Position numbers and translations under genes: made by a program | Notes under the pieces: generated by a model | What the model was told of the DNA's origin: nothing | The model's database searches: none | Seen by the model: only the letters and a program-made list of their open reading frames with translations | Shown: positions 56,271 to 64,000 of the stretch, in pieces | Layout of the letters: each line of letters opens with the position of its first letter | How positions within the stretch are numbered: position 1 is the stretch's first letter | Source: Aquisalinus luteolus | GTDB lineage: Bacteria; Pseudomonadota; Alphaproteobacteria; Caulobacterales; Parvularculaceae | Reading direction: 5' to 3' | NCBI RefSeq assembly: GCF_009712425.2 | Contig: NZ_VCJR02000001.1 | Coordinates: forward strand, 620,001-684,000 | Length of the DNA stretch: 64,000 bases

Positions 56271-56402
56271 GTAGGGTGCATGGAGCGATAGCGCAATGCA
56301 CCACTCTGATCTGACAATGCTTGGTGCATTAAGCCTTCGGCTCCATGTACCCTACAATTTCCTGAAGCGAAATGAGCGGTGTTTCACCGGGGCGGGTTGG
56401 TC
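56271..56402. repeat. Palindromic element, left flank of the 82-residue gene
   Basis: An outer inverted repeat of 16 bases with one mismatch (56271-56286 with 56340-56355, core GTAGGGTGCATGGAGC) encloses a 9-base one (AATGCACCA at 56295-56303 with TGGTGCATT at 56322-56330). It is MITE-like and is followed by the block CCTGAAGCGAAATGAGCGG (56361-56379), GTGTTTCACCGGGG. That block recurs at 56,793. The remaining 56,138-56,270 holds no gene. Confidence 0.75.
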
Positions 56403-56501
56403 AGCGCCAAGTTTGTCCGCGCCCGTCTTGCGCTTATAAAACCTATAAAAAATCTATATTATACTCTGAAGTGTCACGACTACTGAGAATAGGGGACAGC
56501 G

Positions 56502-56750
56502 GTGAAAATTCGTATCGAAATTGATGGACGGACTCAAAACATGGATACTGGGGACGGCGAAGAAGTATTTCTGGAAATCGAACCGCAATACGATGTGATT
56601 GAGTTGAATGACGTCTCTGGATACTGCTCAATCTTTATTCGGAAAAAGGCAAATGGGAAATTATTGATGGAGCGTATCAAAGTGCCCTTTGCCGAACTTA
56701 AGAAACTTTCTGCTTTCGTCGAACAATATCAATCTCTCCCAAGGGAATAA
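56502..56750 (+). CDS. Small orphan protein flanked by repeats
   Basis: 82 residues with a GTG start; AGGGGA lies eight bases upstream. Sequence MKIRIEIDGRTQNMDTGDGE runs into a mixed strand/helix chain ending KKLSAFVEQYQSLPRE. Not recognised; possibly a beta-grasp-like small fold. It lies between copies of the same repeat (56,271-56,402 and 56,773-56,956) and is AT-richer than the core genome, so it is likely acquired. Confidence 0.55.
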   Translation: MKIRIEIDGRTQNMDTGDGEEVFLEIEPQYDVIELNDVSGYCSIFIRKKANGKLLMERIKVPFAELKKLSAFVEQYQSLPRE

Positions 56751-56772
56751 CCGCAATAGCTCTTTGCACCTA

Positions 56773-56956
56773 GGCTTCATGCACCCTACGATTTTCTGAA
56801 ACGAGATGAGCGGTGTTTCACCGGGACGGGTTTGTCAAGGAGCGTAGCCCAGCTTCGCTGGCGGCCCTTCGGGCCGTCCTTGATTAACCCGGCCCGGCTC
56901 ACAATTGCTCGCCGTGCCTGTAAGGCAAAATCTGCCTTACAGGCCTCGGCTGACTA
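56773..56956. repeat. Composite palindromic repeat, copy B
   Basis: Begins ATGCACCCTACGATTTTCTG (56780-56799), ACGAGATGAGCGGTGTTTCA, closely matching the left flank element. Then an imperfect inverted repeat CCGGGACGGGTTTGTCAAGG with TCCTTGATTAACCCGGCCCG, and the hairpin GCCTGTAAGGCA / TGCCTTACAGGC, ending TCGGCTGACTA. The same series occurs at 57,474-57,659. Confidence 0.85.
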
Positions 56957-56997
56957 GCTTTTTGGGCCTAGACTCCTCACACTGCATCATAAGTTAC

Positions 56998-57462
56998 ATG
57001 GGGATGGCTATGTGCGGTTGGCGCGAAGAGATCATTTCAGCTATGGGTGACTTTCCTAAAGTGCTTGTTGCTTGTGGAGACTATCAACCGTGTAAGTGGG
57101 AGCTGGAGTTATTGGAAGCCCCACATCAGCGCCCAAGGTTATCGAAAGGGAGCTCAGCTGTGTATGGCTTCAACTTCAAAAGCGAATGGCTAAAGATAGG
57201 CAAGGTCGGGCCAAACTCTGGACCACGATATTCCTCTCAACATTATCAACCTAATAGTGCGCGGAGTAATTTGGCCAAAAGCTTGTTAAAGGATGTGGAA
57301 ATGGTATCAGGCCAACATTTGCATGAACAAAACATCAGCGCGTGGATTTTCCAGAACGTTTCTCGATGCAATATCATATTTGAGAATATCTACTGTAATA
57401 CTACCCTATCTCTTTTAGAATCTTATCTTCATCATCGACTCAAACCAAAATACGAAGGTTAG
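56998..57462 (+). CDS. GIY-YIG-like nuclease family protein
   Basis: 154 residues from ATG 56998, the first start beyond the upstream repeat; earlier in-frame ATG 56905 lies inside the repeat. Motifs: AVYGFNF at residues 54-60 in place of GIY, LKIGKVG at 65-71 in place of YIG, Arg77, and Glu141 in SLLESYLHHRLKPKYEG, a typical end for GIY-YIG proteins. The N-terminal 50 residues are not recognised. Single-domain proteins of this type are often mobile or defence-linked. AT-rich and bounded by repeats on both sides. No strong ribosome site. Confidence 0.6.
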   Translation: MGMAMCGWREEIISAMGDFPKVLVACGDYQPCKWELELLEAPHQRPRLSKGSSAVYGFNFKSEWLKIGKVGPNSGPRYSSQHYQPNSARSNLAKSLLKDVEMVSGQHLHEQNISAWIFQNVSRCNIIFENIYCNTTLSLLESYLHHRLKPKYEG

Positions 57463-57473
57463 TTTTATACTTT

Positions 57474-57659
57474 GCGGTGTTTCACCGGGCCGGGTTTGTC
57501 AAGGATGAGGCAAATTATTGGGGATGGGACCCCAATGATTTGCCGAATGCCCGGCTCCGCCGGCGGCCCTCCGGGCCGTCCTTGACTAACCCAACCCGGC
57601 TCACAATTGGCCGCCGTGCCTGTAAAGGCATTCCATGCCTTACAGGCCTCGGCTGACTA
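57474..57659. repeat. Composite palindromic repeat, copy C
   Basis: GCGGTGTTTCACCGGG, CGGGTTTGTCAAGGA, an inserted hairpin with GGCAAAT/ATTTGCC and ATTGGGG/CCCCAAT arms, a GC-rich hairpin, GTCCTTGACTAACCC, CCCGGCTCACAATTG and the GCCTGTAAAGGCA / TGCCTTACAGGC hairpin ending TCGGCTGACTA. It matches copy B except for the inserted hairpin. It fills most of the 326-base gap before the DUF4262 gene. Confidence 0.85.
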
Positions 57660-57788
57660 ATTTCCTCTAGCCCTCCACACGACCAGCGGGTTCGAATCTC
57701 TTCCACTCCGCCGCGTCCCGACAACAAAGACTCGCTGCAACGTCCCGGTGCCTGTACTCTCACCATAACCGCAACGAAAGGCACCACC

Positions 57789-58295
57789 GTGGGGAAAATC
57801 CGCGATGACATGGACCAGAGGCTGATCGACGCCATCGACAAGCATGGCTGGCAAGGCATGTCCGTGGCTTCCCGTGCCGACGAGCCGGACGATGGGCCGG
57901 CCTTTTGCTATTCCATCGGCTTCGAGACCAGCCTCGGCCTGCCAAACGTCATCATCTTCGGGCTTCGGACAAATGTCATGCACGGCATGCTCTGGCAGGT
58001 CTTCGACGCCCTCAAGGCAGGCCGCACCCTTGAAGACCGGTCGGTCTGGCCGGAGCCGCTGGAGGGCTATAAGTGCGAACTGCGGGCCGTCCACCGGACC
58101 AATCTGGTCTCCGATTATTTCGGCTACGGATTATGGTATCACGAGCGCTATCTGGAGCGGACCGACCCCTATAGCGCGTTCCAGCTGTTCTGGCCCGGCG
58201 TCGGCGAGAAGCTGCTGCCATGGGAGGAGGGGTGCCACGAGGATGTCATCGCCGCGCAACCCCGCCTCGACCTGCCGCACAAGGACCTGCATTGA
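57789..58295 (+). CDS. DUF4262 domain-containing protein
   Basis: 168 residues, GTG start (MGKIRDDMDQRLIDAIDKHG). PAFCYSIGFETSLGLPNVII and FDALKAGRTLEDRS, and the C-terminal FQLFWPGVGEKLLPWEEGC match the DUF4262 pattern. Base composition returns to the high G+C of the core genome. Cytoplasmic; function unknown. Follows repeat copy C. Confidence 0.85.
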   Translation: MGKIRDDMDQRLIDAIDKHGWQGMSVASRADEPDDGPAFCYSIGFETSLGLPNVIIFGLRTNVMHGMLWQVFDALKAGRTLEDRSVWPEPLEGYKCELRAVHRTNLVSDYFGYGLWYHERYLERTDPYSAFQLFWPGVGEKLLPWEEGCHEDVIAAQPRLDLPHKDLH

Positions 58296-58805
58296 GCGAT
58301 CCTGCCTGTGTCCCCACCCAATCTTATCCCCGCGCCCCCGACCCCCGCTATAACCACCCCCAGGCCGGGTGAGGACCCGGCGGCGGTGCTCCATCCTCCC
58401 GTAACCTGCGGGCGAGGGCGGGGCGCATCAGGTTCCGGATTGCATGAGAGGGTGTGCGCAAGTCTCGCATCGTCGATCCGGGCGGTGTTCCGTACCTTGA
58501 CAGTGCGGACGGGAGAGCTGGGTATCGGCCCCGCACCAGATCACCGCCGTGGGAGTGAGACGGAAAAGCAAACGATCCAGTGAATCGTTTGCCCGTCGAA
58601 CGCCTTGCCCATACCACTAGACACATTGAAGGGCACTGCCCCGCTTCCACGAGCCCCCTTTATCGCGTCGAAGCCCAAAGGGCGAAGACGGATCATTCCC
58701 ATACGCTCGCGGGGAAACCCGGCGGCGCTTTTCGTGCATGCTACCCCCGCACCGAACCATCGTCCCGCCCACCTGTTTCCTGCCTGATCACCAGTAGGAA
58801 ACATC
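58296..58805. other. 510-base gap without a convincing gene
   Basis: Very GC-rich. Short open frames exist on both strands but have no ribosome sites and show Pro/Arg/Gly-rich composition typical of spurious frames. It contains the second copy of the CAAACGAT palindrome (58,569-58,591). The last part is the leader of the lipoprotein gene at 58,806. Confidence 0.5.
58569..58591. repeat. Palindrome CAAACGAT-N7-ATCGTTTG, second copy
   Basis: Identical over 23 bases to 32,306-32,328, including the CCAGTGA spacer, although the surrounding sequences differ. Confidence 0.8.
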
Positions 58806-59357
58806 ATGACCCGCATATTGCTCGCCGCCAGTGCCGCCATCGCCCTTATCGCCGCCTGTTCCGGCGAGCCGGAAGACGCTCCCGATCCACGCGCCCCGCA
58901 GGCCGACCCGGAGGAAATCTCCGAACGCGCCGCCGACGATGCCGCGCCCGCTTCGCAGACGCAGGGCGGCGACGGCTCCGCGCTGGTGCTCTCGCCCCTC
59001 ACGGCGGCGGACCGGCGGGCCAACCAGCTCGATGGCGAGCTTGGCTGCGCCTTCACCCTGGCGGGCGATGACGCGCCGCTGTTCATCGGCGCGGGCTATG
59101 CCGGCGTCGACGAGCCCGCCTATGGCCTGATCAAGATCGCCAGCACGGTCGAGCGCGTGACGAGCCAGACGGCGGATGGCTTCGGCGGCATGGAGGATGG
59201 CGGGCGCTTTTCCGGCCGCGGCATGACGATCGAGATTTCGCCCACCGGCGAGGACCGCGCCGATCATGAAGGCCTGTTGCAGGACGCGACGCTGACCGCC
59301 ATGCGTGGCGATGGCGCGGAGCGCACCTGGTCCGGCGACTGGACCTGCGGGCCGTAA
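58806..59357 (+). CDS. Predicted lipoprotein of unknown function
   Basis: 183 residues. Signal MTRILLAASAAIALIAACSG with lipobox LIAAC, then an acidic/proline-rich linker (about 20-60) and a compact beta-rich domain (about 65-183) with NQLDGELGCAFTLAGDD, APLFIGAGYAGVDEPAYGLI and the closing TWSGDWTCGP. Two cysteines in the domain (ELGCAF and DWTCGP) could form a disulfide. Not recognised. Confidence 0.7.
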   Translation: MTRILLAASAAIALIAACSGEPEDAPDPRAPQADPEEISERAADDAAPASQTQGGDGSALVLSPLTAADRRANQLDGELGCAFTLAGDDAPLFIGAGYAGVDEPAYGLIKIASTVERVTSQTADGFGGMEDGGRFSGRGMTIEISPTGEDRADHEGLLQDATLTAMRGDGAERTWSGDWTCGP

Positions 59358-59443
59358 GCGGCCCTTCACCGGAATGGGGGATAGCGCTGGCACCGGCGCG
59401 TGCTAGTCTCGCCTGGTCGAAAACGATCATCAGGGGGACAATC

Positions 59444-60034
59444 ATGACACACACGCGCACCGCGCTCGCCGGGCTGGCCGCATCCATTCTCGCGACTACC
59501 GGCGCGGCCGCAGAAGACGCAGCAGACTGGACGCCGCAGGATTTTGCCGCCCTCGAGGCCATCATGACCGCCTCTGCCGACGATAGCGAACAGTCCGTCT
59601 ACGCCCTCACGGTCAGCGAGGCGGGCTTTGCCGAGGAGATCGCCACCGGTGTGATCGGCTATCTCGACTCCGTCGACGAACCGTTCAATTTTACCGAAGC
59701 GCCCGACAGCGTGAAAATCGCCTGGATCCGGCTCGAGTTCCTGCGCGACCAGACCACCCCCGCAGGCTTTGCCGACGATATCGATGGCGAGGCGGTCTAT
59801 CGCTCCCAGCAGGGCGGCTATCTCGTCGACTGCGCCACGCGCGAGCTTGCCCAGCACGGGCTGACCCGCTTTGCCCGCAACGATACCGAGGGCCGCGCCG
59901 TCTATTCCTGGCCGGGGGATTTCAACGTGCCGGTCGACACGTTCGATTTCGCCACCCCGGAGGAGGGTAGCCACACAGCCGGGCTCCTCGCCGCTGTGTG
60001 CGATAGCACCTTCGTCTATCTGCCAGCGGATTAG
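59444..60034 (+). CDS. Secreted hypothetical protein
   Basis: 196 residues with signal ALAGLAASILATTGAAAED. The mature part is acidic with YRSQQGGYLVDCATRELAQH and two cysteines (VDCATR and AAVCDS), probably disulfide-bonded. Some resemblance to the surface-adhesin E-like pattern (VDCATRE...), but not enough to name it. Same strand as the lipoprotein upstream. Confidence 0.6.
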   Translation: MTHTRTALAGLAASILATTGAAAEDAADWTPQDFAALEAIMTASADDSEQSVYALTVSEAGFAEEIATGVIGYLDSVDEPFNFTEAPDSVKIAWIRLEFLRDQTTPAGFADDIDGEAVYRSQQGGYLVDCATRELAQHGLTRFARNDTEGRAVYSWPGDFNVPVDTFDFATPEEGSHTAGLLAAVCDSTFVYLPAD

Positions 60035-60040
60035 GGGGGC

Positions 60041-60517
60041 TTAGCAGCTGCCCTTGAAGGTCGCCGTAGAGCTCACCGACATCGACGCAGCATTATTGTC
60101 GTTGATGGCGCCACTGAGGAAAGTGAAGGATGTGATCGTATTGCCGTCATCCCTGATCGACGCGCTGACGGAGCCTGTCATCGTCACCCCGGCAGAGCCG
60201 CAAGAGGCGGACACGTTCATGGAATTGTCCGTATAGGTGGCACCGGTGAAGGAACAGCCCATCGGCAGGAAGAATTCCGGATAGAGCACGGCGTTATCCT
60301 TCTTGACGCACTGGGTCGTCGTGTTGACCTGTTCCGGCAGGTTCGTGGTGGTCTGGCCCGTGGTGGAGGACTGGGTCATGGTGCTCGTCATTTCCCACTT
60401 GCCAGGCTTGATCTCCGGCGCGGTGGTCCGCTCCTGCGCTGCATGCGCCACGATTATGCCCGTCGACATCAAGGCAGTTATGATGGTCAGGGTCGTTGCT
60501 TTCCGGGCTTTTGTCAT
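60041..60517 (-). CDS. DUF3617-family secreted protein
   Basis: 158 residues, Sec signal (ITALMSTGIIVAHAAQ). KPGKWEMTSTMTQSSTTGQT, then TTTQCVKKDN, FFLPMGCSFTGATYTDNS and the ending STATFKGSC match DUF3617, small periplasmic proteins with two disulfides. Serine/threonine-rich. Convergent with the preceding gene, six bases between stops. Confidence 0.8.
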   Translation of the reverse strand: MTKARKATTLTIITALMSTGIIVAHAAQERTTAPEIKPGKWEMTSTMTQSSTTGQTTTNLPEQVNTTTQCVKKDNAVLYPEFFLPMGCSFTGATYTDNSMNVSASCGSAGVTMTGSVSASIRDDGNTITSFTFLSGAINDNNAASMSVSSTATFKGSC

Positions 60518-60689
60518 TGATCTCTCTCTCTCTACTCAATTATTGGCGTACAGATTTGTGCTATTCTTCTGCGCCCGTCAATCATCCGTTCCGGGGAGGG
60601 TTTGTTGCGGTGCAGCGCTGCCTCCGCCGACCAATTGCGGTCGGTTGCTTTCCGGCGCATACTTCATGCCACGAAGAGGAGAGATCGTC

Positions 60690-61115
60690 ATGAAACAGAA
60701 ATTGCTTGTTGTCCTTACCGGATTTGTTGCTTCATCAGCCCTGCTGGTTTCCTCGGGAAATGCATTTGCGAGCCCTCAGGCAGATCAGTTGACGCCAGCC
60801 ACAGCCCGGATCGCCGTGCAGAAATCCGACGATGGCGATACGGCGTATCAGCGCGGTTCCATCGTCTCCATCTACGTCAGTGCTCTGGGATCGGATAATT
60901 ACGGAAAATATCGCGGTACCCTGACGCTCGATTTCCTCGGCACCGGTGCAATGGATTATAAATGGGGCGGGTCGACCTGCCCGGGGCGGGATCTGTCGGG
61001 CGAGCAGGTGCAGATGCTGGTCATGGCCCGGGCGCATGACCTGAAAGTCACGCCGGAGCATAAGCGCGGACAGGGCGGTGCCTTGTGCCTCACCGGTTTT
61101 ACGCTTTCCGGCTAG
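60690..61115 (+). CDS. Small secreted protein of unknown function
   Basis: 141 residues from ATG 60690, with GAGGAGAG upstream; the long upstream frame is antisense to the DUF3617 gene. Signal VVLTGFVASSALLVSSGNAF ends near SPQ. The mature part has strand-rich VSIYVSALGSDNYGKYRGTL and a likely disulfide between Cys in GGSTCPGRD and GGALCLTGF. Not recognised. Confidence 0.65.
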   Translation: MKQKLLVVLTGFVASSALLVSSGNAFASPQADQLTPATARIAVQKSDDGDTAYQRGSIVSIYVSALGSDNYGKYRGTLTLDFLGTGAMDYKWGGSTCPGRDLSGEQVQMLVMARAHDLKVTPEHKRGQGGALCLTGFTLSG

Positions 61116-61131
61116 GTGATCGGGGCAGGGT

Positions 61132-61168
61132 AAAAAAAGACCCGGGGCAACCTGTCGGTGCCCGGGTC
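61132..61168 (-). terminator. Intrinsic terminator of the glycine-zipper gene
   Basis: Minus strand: GACCCGGGCA arm (61159-61168) with its complement at 61139-61149, followed by seven T (61132-61138). Confidence 0.85.
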
Positions 61169-61222
61169 AGGATAGTGCTTATGCGGGAGGGAAATACATA
61201 AGCATCGAGGGAAGGGTATGAT

Positions 61223-61585
61223 CTATCGTGTACGGATTTCGCCATTCGCCCAATAGGTGCGGCCGGTGCGTTCATCGACATAGTAGTAGCGGCCTGCACC
61301 CTGATCGTAATAGCGGTCATCATTGCTGGCGACGCGGTCACCGCCGACATAGCAGCCACCCTGCTGGCGGCAGCCGGTATAGGCACCGACTGCGGCACCA
61401 AGAGCGCCACCGACAAGCGCGCCTGTGGTCTCGTCCCCGGCAACGGCGGCACCTGCTGCGGCACCTACGCCTGTGCCGATGGCGGCGTTGCGCTGGGCGG
61501 GTGTCATGTTCTGGCAGCCTGCAGCGGCGAGGGCTGCGGTGGATACTGCGGCTATGGCGAGATGGGATTTGTTGAAACGTGTCAT
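61223..61585 (-). CDS. Glycine-zipper (YMGG-like) lipoprotein
   Basis: 120 residues from MTRFNKSHLAIAAVSTAALA; lipobox LAAAGC. A glycine-zipper stretch (IGTGVGAAAGAAVAGDE, then GALVGGALGAAVGAYTG; about residues 38-70) is followed by a Tyr-rich domain with YYYVDERTGRTYWANGEIRT. Glycine-zipper lipoproteins such as SlyB/OsmB insert in the outer membrane. In-frame starts at 61606 or further upstream are possible. Confidence 0.8.
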   Translation of the reverse strand: MTRFNKSHLAIAAVSTAALAAAGCQNMTPAQRNAAIGTGVGAAAGAAVAGDETTGALVGGALGAAVGAYTGCRQQGGCYVGGDRVASNDDRYYDQGAGRYYYVDERTGRTYWANGEIRTR

Positions 61586-61761
61586 AACTGAACCTGCTTT
61601 CATCATTTCTCTACTGGCGTATCGATGCCGTCGCACATGGAGCTGTCCGCTCCATCGCGCCGGGCTTATGTCTCGGCCAACAGGATGTCGCACATACCGT
61701 TCCGCAGAAAATGCAGATGATCCGGATGTGAAGGGATTGTAACCGTGTACGGCAGATCTGG

Positions 61762-62631
61762 TCAGGTGCGCCGCTTAGTCAGCGTGGCGAGGGCGACACC
61801 GCTCAGGATCAGCAGGCTCGCTATGGTAAAGCGCACTGTCAGTGGCTCGGACAGGAAGATGACACCACCTGCCGCGGCGATGGCCGGTACGCTCAGTTGC
61901 GCGATGCCCGCCTGCGTCGCCTTCAGCCCTGGCAGGGCGGCATACCAGACCGCATAGCCAAGGCCGGAAGCAATGGCACCGGACAGGGTGGCATAGGCGA
62001 TGCCAGCGAACGCAGGCATCGGTTCAGGCATCATGGGTAACAAGGCTATGGCTGGCAGCACGGTGATGATGCAGGCACGCAGGAAATTTCCGGCTGTCTG
62101 CGCCGTCGGCTGGCGTGCGCCGCGCCCGATCAGGGAATAGACGCCCCAGGCGACGCCTGACAGTGCCATGGCGAGCATCGCAGGCAATGCCGACAGGCTG
62201 GCATTGCCAGCACCCGGCGCGATCAGCCACAACAGCGCCGACACCGCCACGGCCAGGCCGATCAGCTGGACAGGGGCGAGCCGCTCACCGCGAAAGACGC
62301 CCCAGCCGATCATGGTCATCTGTACGCAGGCAAAAAGGATCAGCGCCCCCAGCCCGGCGCCCAGCACGACATAGGCAAGCGAGAACAGGCCGGCATAGGC
62401 GGCGAGGGAGGCTCCACCGGTCCAGCTTCCGTGTCGAAGCGGGTTCAGGCGAAAGCGCCACATTGCCAGCCCCGCCAGCACCGCTGCGCCGCTGACGAGC
62501 CGGATCACCGTATAGGCAACCGGACCGATCGCGGCCCCGGCACCGCTGTCGATCAGCGCCAGTCGGGCGAACACGGAATTGGCGGCGAAGGCGATCATCG
62601 CCACGATTGTGAGGGCCAGGATGCGGGTCAT
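61762..62631 (-). CDS. EamA-family (DMT) transporter
   Basis: 289 residues from MTRILALTIVAMIAFAANSV, the first helix; a start 24 codons earlier is open. Ten helices in two repeats (SAAVLAGLAMWRFRLNPLRH separating the first pair, and LSVPAIAAAGGVIFLSEPLT in the last). Metabolite exporter of unknown substrate; only distantly like the EamA protein at 35,510. Divergent from the flavoprotein gene. Confidence 0.9.
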   Translation of the reverse strand: MTRILALTIVAMIAFAANSVFARLALIDSGAGAAIGPVAYTVIRLVSGAAVLAGLAMWRFRLNPLRHGSWTGGASLAAYAGLFSLAYVVLGAGLGALILFACVQMTMIGWGVFRGERLAPVQLIGLAVAVSALLWLIAPGAGNASLSALPAMLAMALSGVAWGVYSLIGRGARQPTAQTAGNFLRACIITVLPAIALLPMMPEPMPAFAGIAYATLSGAIASGLGYAVWYAALPGLKATQAGIAQLSVPAIAAAGGVIFLSEPLTVRFTIASLLILSGVALATLTKRRT

Positions 62632-62731
62632 GCGCGCACCATGGCCTGACGCGTTATCCCCGCCAAGCCCGGATGCACTATGCTCGCTGCGCTGTGATGA
62701 CATCCCTCAACCAATAGGCTAGTCAGCGGCC

Positions 62732-63937
62732 ATGGCCTCTAACCCTCACCACAACACCATCATCATCGGTGCCGGTGCCGCCGGCATGATGTGCGCAGCC
62801 CATTCAGGCGGCGACACGCTGGTGATCGACCATGCCAAGGCGCCGGGCGAGAAGATCCGCATTTCCGGTGGCGGGCGCTGCAACTTCACCAACATGCATG
62901 CGGGGGCGGACAATTTCATCTCGTCCAATCCCCACTTCGCCAAATCGGCACTGAAACGCTACACCCAGTGGGACTTCATCGGTCTCGTCGCCAGCCATGG
63001 CATTACGTATCACGAGAAGACGCTGGGCCAGCTGTTTTGCGATGACTCCTCGAAACAGATCGTCTCCATGCTGATGACCGAGATGGAGAAGGCGGGTGCG
63101 AAGCTCGTCCTGCGCACCGCTGTCGACAAGATCGAGAAGACGGAGAGCGGCTTTCGCCTGATGCTTTCCGGGGACCGGCAAGGCGCGGTGAGCTGCCAAC
63201 ACCTCGTCATTGCGACTGGCGGGCTGTCGATCCCGAAAATGGGTGCGACCGGCTTCGGCTACGATGTCGCAAGACAATTCGGACTACCGGTGACGCAGAC
63301 CCGCGCCGGGCTCGTACCCTTCACCTTCGACGAGACGGTGATGAAGAATTTCAAGCCCATGGCCGGTGTCGCCTGCGATGCGCGGGTGACGACGGACAGG
63401 ACGGCATTCGAGGAAGCCATGCTGTTTACCCATCGTGGGCTGTCGGGCCCCGCCATGCTGCAGGCATCGTCCTACTGGCGGGATGGGGAGGGCATCAGCG
63501 TTGCCCTGATGCCGGGTACGGATTTCTTCGGCCAGCTCAAGACCGTCCGCACCACCAATGGCAAGCGCGATATCTCTTCTGTCCTAGCGGAAATCCTGCC
63601 GCGACGCCTTGGCCAATATATGGCAGGCCTTGCAGGCGCCTCAGGCAATATTGCCGATTATTCGGACAAGAAGCTGCAGGCGCTTGCCGACCTTCTGTCC
63701 TGCTGGCAGCTGAAGCCAGCAGGCACCGAGGGCTATCGCACGGCGGAAGTCACTGTCGGCGGTGTCTCGACAGACGCGCTCAGTTCGCAGACAATGATGG
63801 CGCGCGATGTGCCGGGCCTCTATTTCATCGGCGAGGTCGTCGATGTTACAGGATGGCTCGGCGGCTACAATTTCCAGTGGGCCTGGTCGTCCGGCTGGGC
63901 CGCGGGCACCGCCATCGCCGCAGCGAAAGCGAGCTGA
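62732..63937 (+). CDS. HI0933-family FAD-dependent oxidoreductase
   Basis: 401 residues. Dinucleotide-binding motif IIIGAGAAGMMCAAHSG at the N-terminus, then the family signature GEKIRISGGGRCNFTN, VIATGGLSIPKMGATGFGYD, THRGLSGPAMLQ and the C-terminal FIGEVVDVTGWLGGYNFQWA. BaiN/HI0933-type flavoproteins; the reaction is not known for most members. 27 bases before the next gene. Confidence 0.95.
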   Translation: MASNPHHNTIIIGAGAAGMMCAAHSGGDTLVIDHAKAPGEKIRISGGGRCNFTNMHAGADNFISSNPHFAKSALKRYTQWDFIGLVASHGITYHEKTLGQLFCDDSSKQIVSMLMTEMEKAGAKLVLRTAVDKIEKTESGFRLMLSGDRQGAVSCQHLVIATGGLSIPKMGATGFGYDVARQFGLPVTQTRAGLVPFTFDETVMKNFKPMAGVACDARVTTDRTAFEEAMLFTHRGLSGPAMLQASSYWRDGEGISVALMPGTDFFGQLKTVRTTNGKRDISSVLAEILPRRLGQYMAGLAGASGNIADYSDKKLQALADLLSCWQLKPAGTEGYRTAEVTVGGVSTDALSSQTMMARDVPGLYFIGEVVDVTGWLGGYNFQWAWSSGWAAGTAIAAAKAS

Positions 63938-63964
63938 CACAAACTATCCAAGGGAGGAGCCGTC

Positions 63965-64000
63965 ATGGACTATCAGCCCTTTGTCGACGACAGGATTATC
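63965..64000 (+). CDS. Start of a gene cut by the window edge
   Basis: Twelve codons (MDYQPFVDDRII) after a strong ribosome site (GGGAGGAG). 27 bases downstream of the flavoprotein gene and same strand. Too short to identify. Confidence 0.5.
   Translation, partial: MDYQPFVDDRII

Noticed and set aside
54638-57660. Prophage or integron in the AT-rich island
   Set aside because: No integrase, phage structural gene, att duplication or attC-like site with the usual consensus was found; only the repeats hint at mobility.
58348-58650. 100-codon frame on the minus strand in the 58.3-58.8 kb gap
   Set aside because: Arg/Pro-rich, no ribosome site, covers a palindromic repeat; no protein-like character.

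Overview
The window is high-G+C DNA from a free-living aerobic Gram-negative bacterium, most likely an alphaproteobacterium of the Hyphomonadaceae/Parvularculaceae type. The signs are CAU and Leu-CAA tRNAs of alphaproteobacterial form, COQ7-type ubiquinone synthesis, an ExoD protein, a Zur-like regulator, a serC-type leader, many lipoprotein and Sec signals, and short palindromic intergenic repeats. Assignment below class level is inference. No rRNA, CRISPR array, transposase or integrase was seen.

Left third (1-23,085): a tripartite RND efflux operon (truncated at the window edge) diverges from its TetR-type regulator. Next come a tRNA with CAU anticodon, a structured leader or small RNA ending in a terminator, and the RNA ligase gene rtcB. 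A BON-domain/HhH membrane pair follows, then the fatty-acid beta-oxidation pair fadA-fadB, a secreted EF-hand protein, an enoyl-CoA hydratase relative, a class I amidotransferase overlapping a GST, and a Zur-like regulator. An unusually long glutamate synthase large subunit (1841 aa) is followed 10 bases later by a CysJ-like diflavin reductase. No gltD lies next to it.

Middle (23,086-52,100): mostly housekeeping and envelope genes. They include a FrnE/DsbA-family protein, a large secreted RIFT-barrel-like protein, a cold-shock protein, an HNH endonuclease, an M2 metallopeptidase lipoprotein, coq7-dsbB, exoD, tRNA-Leu(CAA), a TVP38-family protein, a PhzF-like epimerase, two EamA transporters (the second is at 61.8 kb), a PadR regulator with a membrane-protein partner, a hybrid sensor kinase, serC-pagL-serA, purA-arsC-like, a DUF418 protein, a lipoprotein with an SMP-30-like fold, a patatin and an MBL hydrolase.

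Right part (52,100-64,000): a TPP riboswitch precedes a four-helix membrane protein of unknown role and then thiC. Immediately after lies an AT-rich accessory island (54.6-57.7 kb) with an ApeA-like HEPN protein (probable anti-phage RNase), a small orphan gene and a GIY-YIG-like protein. The last two are each bracketed by copies of a palindromic repeat, giving a cassette-like layout. Another copy of the repeat core lies at 23.1 kb. The window ends with a DUF4262 protein, several short secreted or lipoprotein genes of unknown function, an EamA transporter, an HI0933-family flavoprotein and the start of a further gene.

The points most worth a second look are the glutamate synthase-diflavin reductase pairing with its altered Fe-S cysteine spacing, the structured RNA in front of rtcB, the repeat-delimited AT-rich island with the HEPN gene, and the TPP-riboswitch membrane protein.
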